This document shows positions 5,474-5,492 of a stretch of DNA of 5,492 nt, one piece after another (within the stretch, counting starts at the first letter, position 1; every line of letters starts with the position of its first letter). The stretch is from an uncultured Porphyromonadaceae bacterium (GTDB lineage Bacteria > Bacteroidota > Bacteroidia > Bacteroidales > Muribaculaceae). Under the pieces are notes generated by a model. The model did not search any database and was not told the origin of the DNA. It saw only the letters and a list, made by a program, of their open reading frames with translations. Both the position numbers and the translations under genes were made by a program. The stretch lies in assembly GCA_900552325.1 (NCBI GenBank), contig URZG01000163.1, positions 1-5,492 of the forward strand, in the 5' to 3' direction.

Positions 5474-5492
5474 CTGTATAGGTCAGAACGGA

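Overview
The window reads as a chromosomal segment of a gut-type Bacteroidales bacterium, most likely Muribaculaceae or a close relative (inference). Evidence for this is the Bacteroidota-style promoter elements (TAnnTTTG, TTTG), the absence of Shine-Dalgarno sequences before A-rich starts, a streptopain-type C10 protease ending in a 'YYDLTGRPV...P..G.IYL' tail, and moderately GC-rich genes separated by AT-rich spacers. No transposase, integrase, tRNA, rRNA or CRISPR array is visible.

Layout. Four genes lie head to tail on the minus strand, read from right to left: a secreted C10 cysteine protease (3727-1364), a small lipoprotein of unknown function 16 bp after it (1347-802), the house-cleaning nucleotide pyrophosphatase RdgB/HAM1 (709-98), and 5 bp after its stop the N-terminus of an exported protein cut off by the window edge (92-1). 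The first two are very probably co-transcribed. A long imperfect hairpin (716-767) separates the lipoprotein gene from rdgB and ends 6 bp before the rdgB start codon. On the plus strand, divergent from the protease, is pdxA (4248-5372), a vitamin B6 biosynthesis gene with every known catalytic residue present and an unusual Asn-rich N-terminal extension.

The 520 bp divergent intergenic region (3728-4247) is the least ordinary part. It holds a good pdxA promoter (TTTG, 20 bp, TAATTTTA), a minus-strand promoter for the protease (TATCTTTG), and between them a compact minus-strand module: a TACCTTTG promoter element, a six-codon reading frame MVLDLR-stop, and a near-perfect intrinsic terminator with an eight-T tract. 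Together they predict a short transcript of about 60-65 nt. The protease leader also carries one copy of a palindromic REP-like repeat (ACGCTCCACGGAGCGT). Two more copies in opposite orientation form a REPIN-like structure immediately after pdxA (5385-5473).

Functionally, RdgB and PdxA are ordinary housekeeping enzymes. The protease and lipoprotein form a plausible cell-envelope or secreted unit. Nothing shows the genes to be one system. The points most worth follow-up are the short transcript module, the REP/REPIN elements and the protease-lipoprotein pairing.
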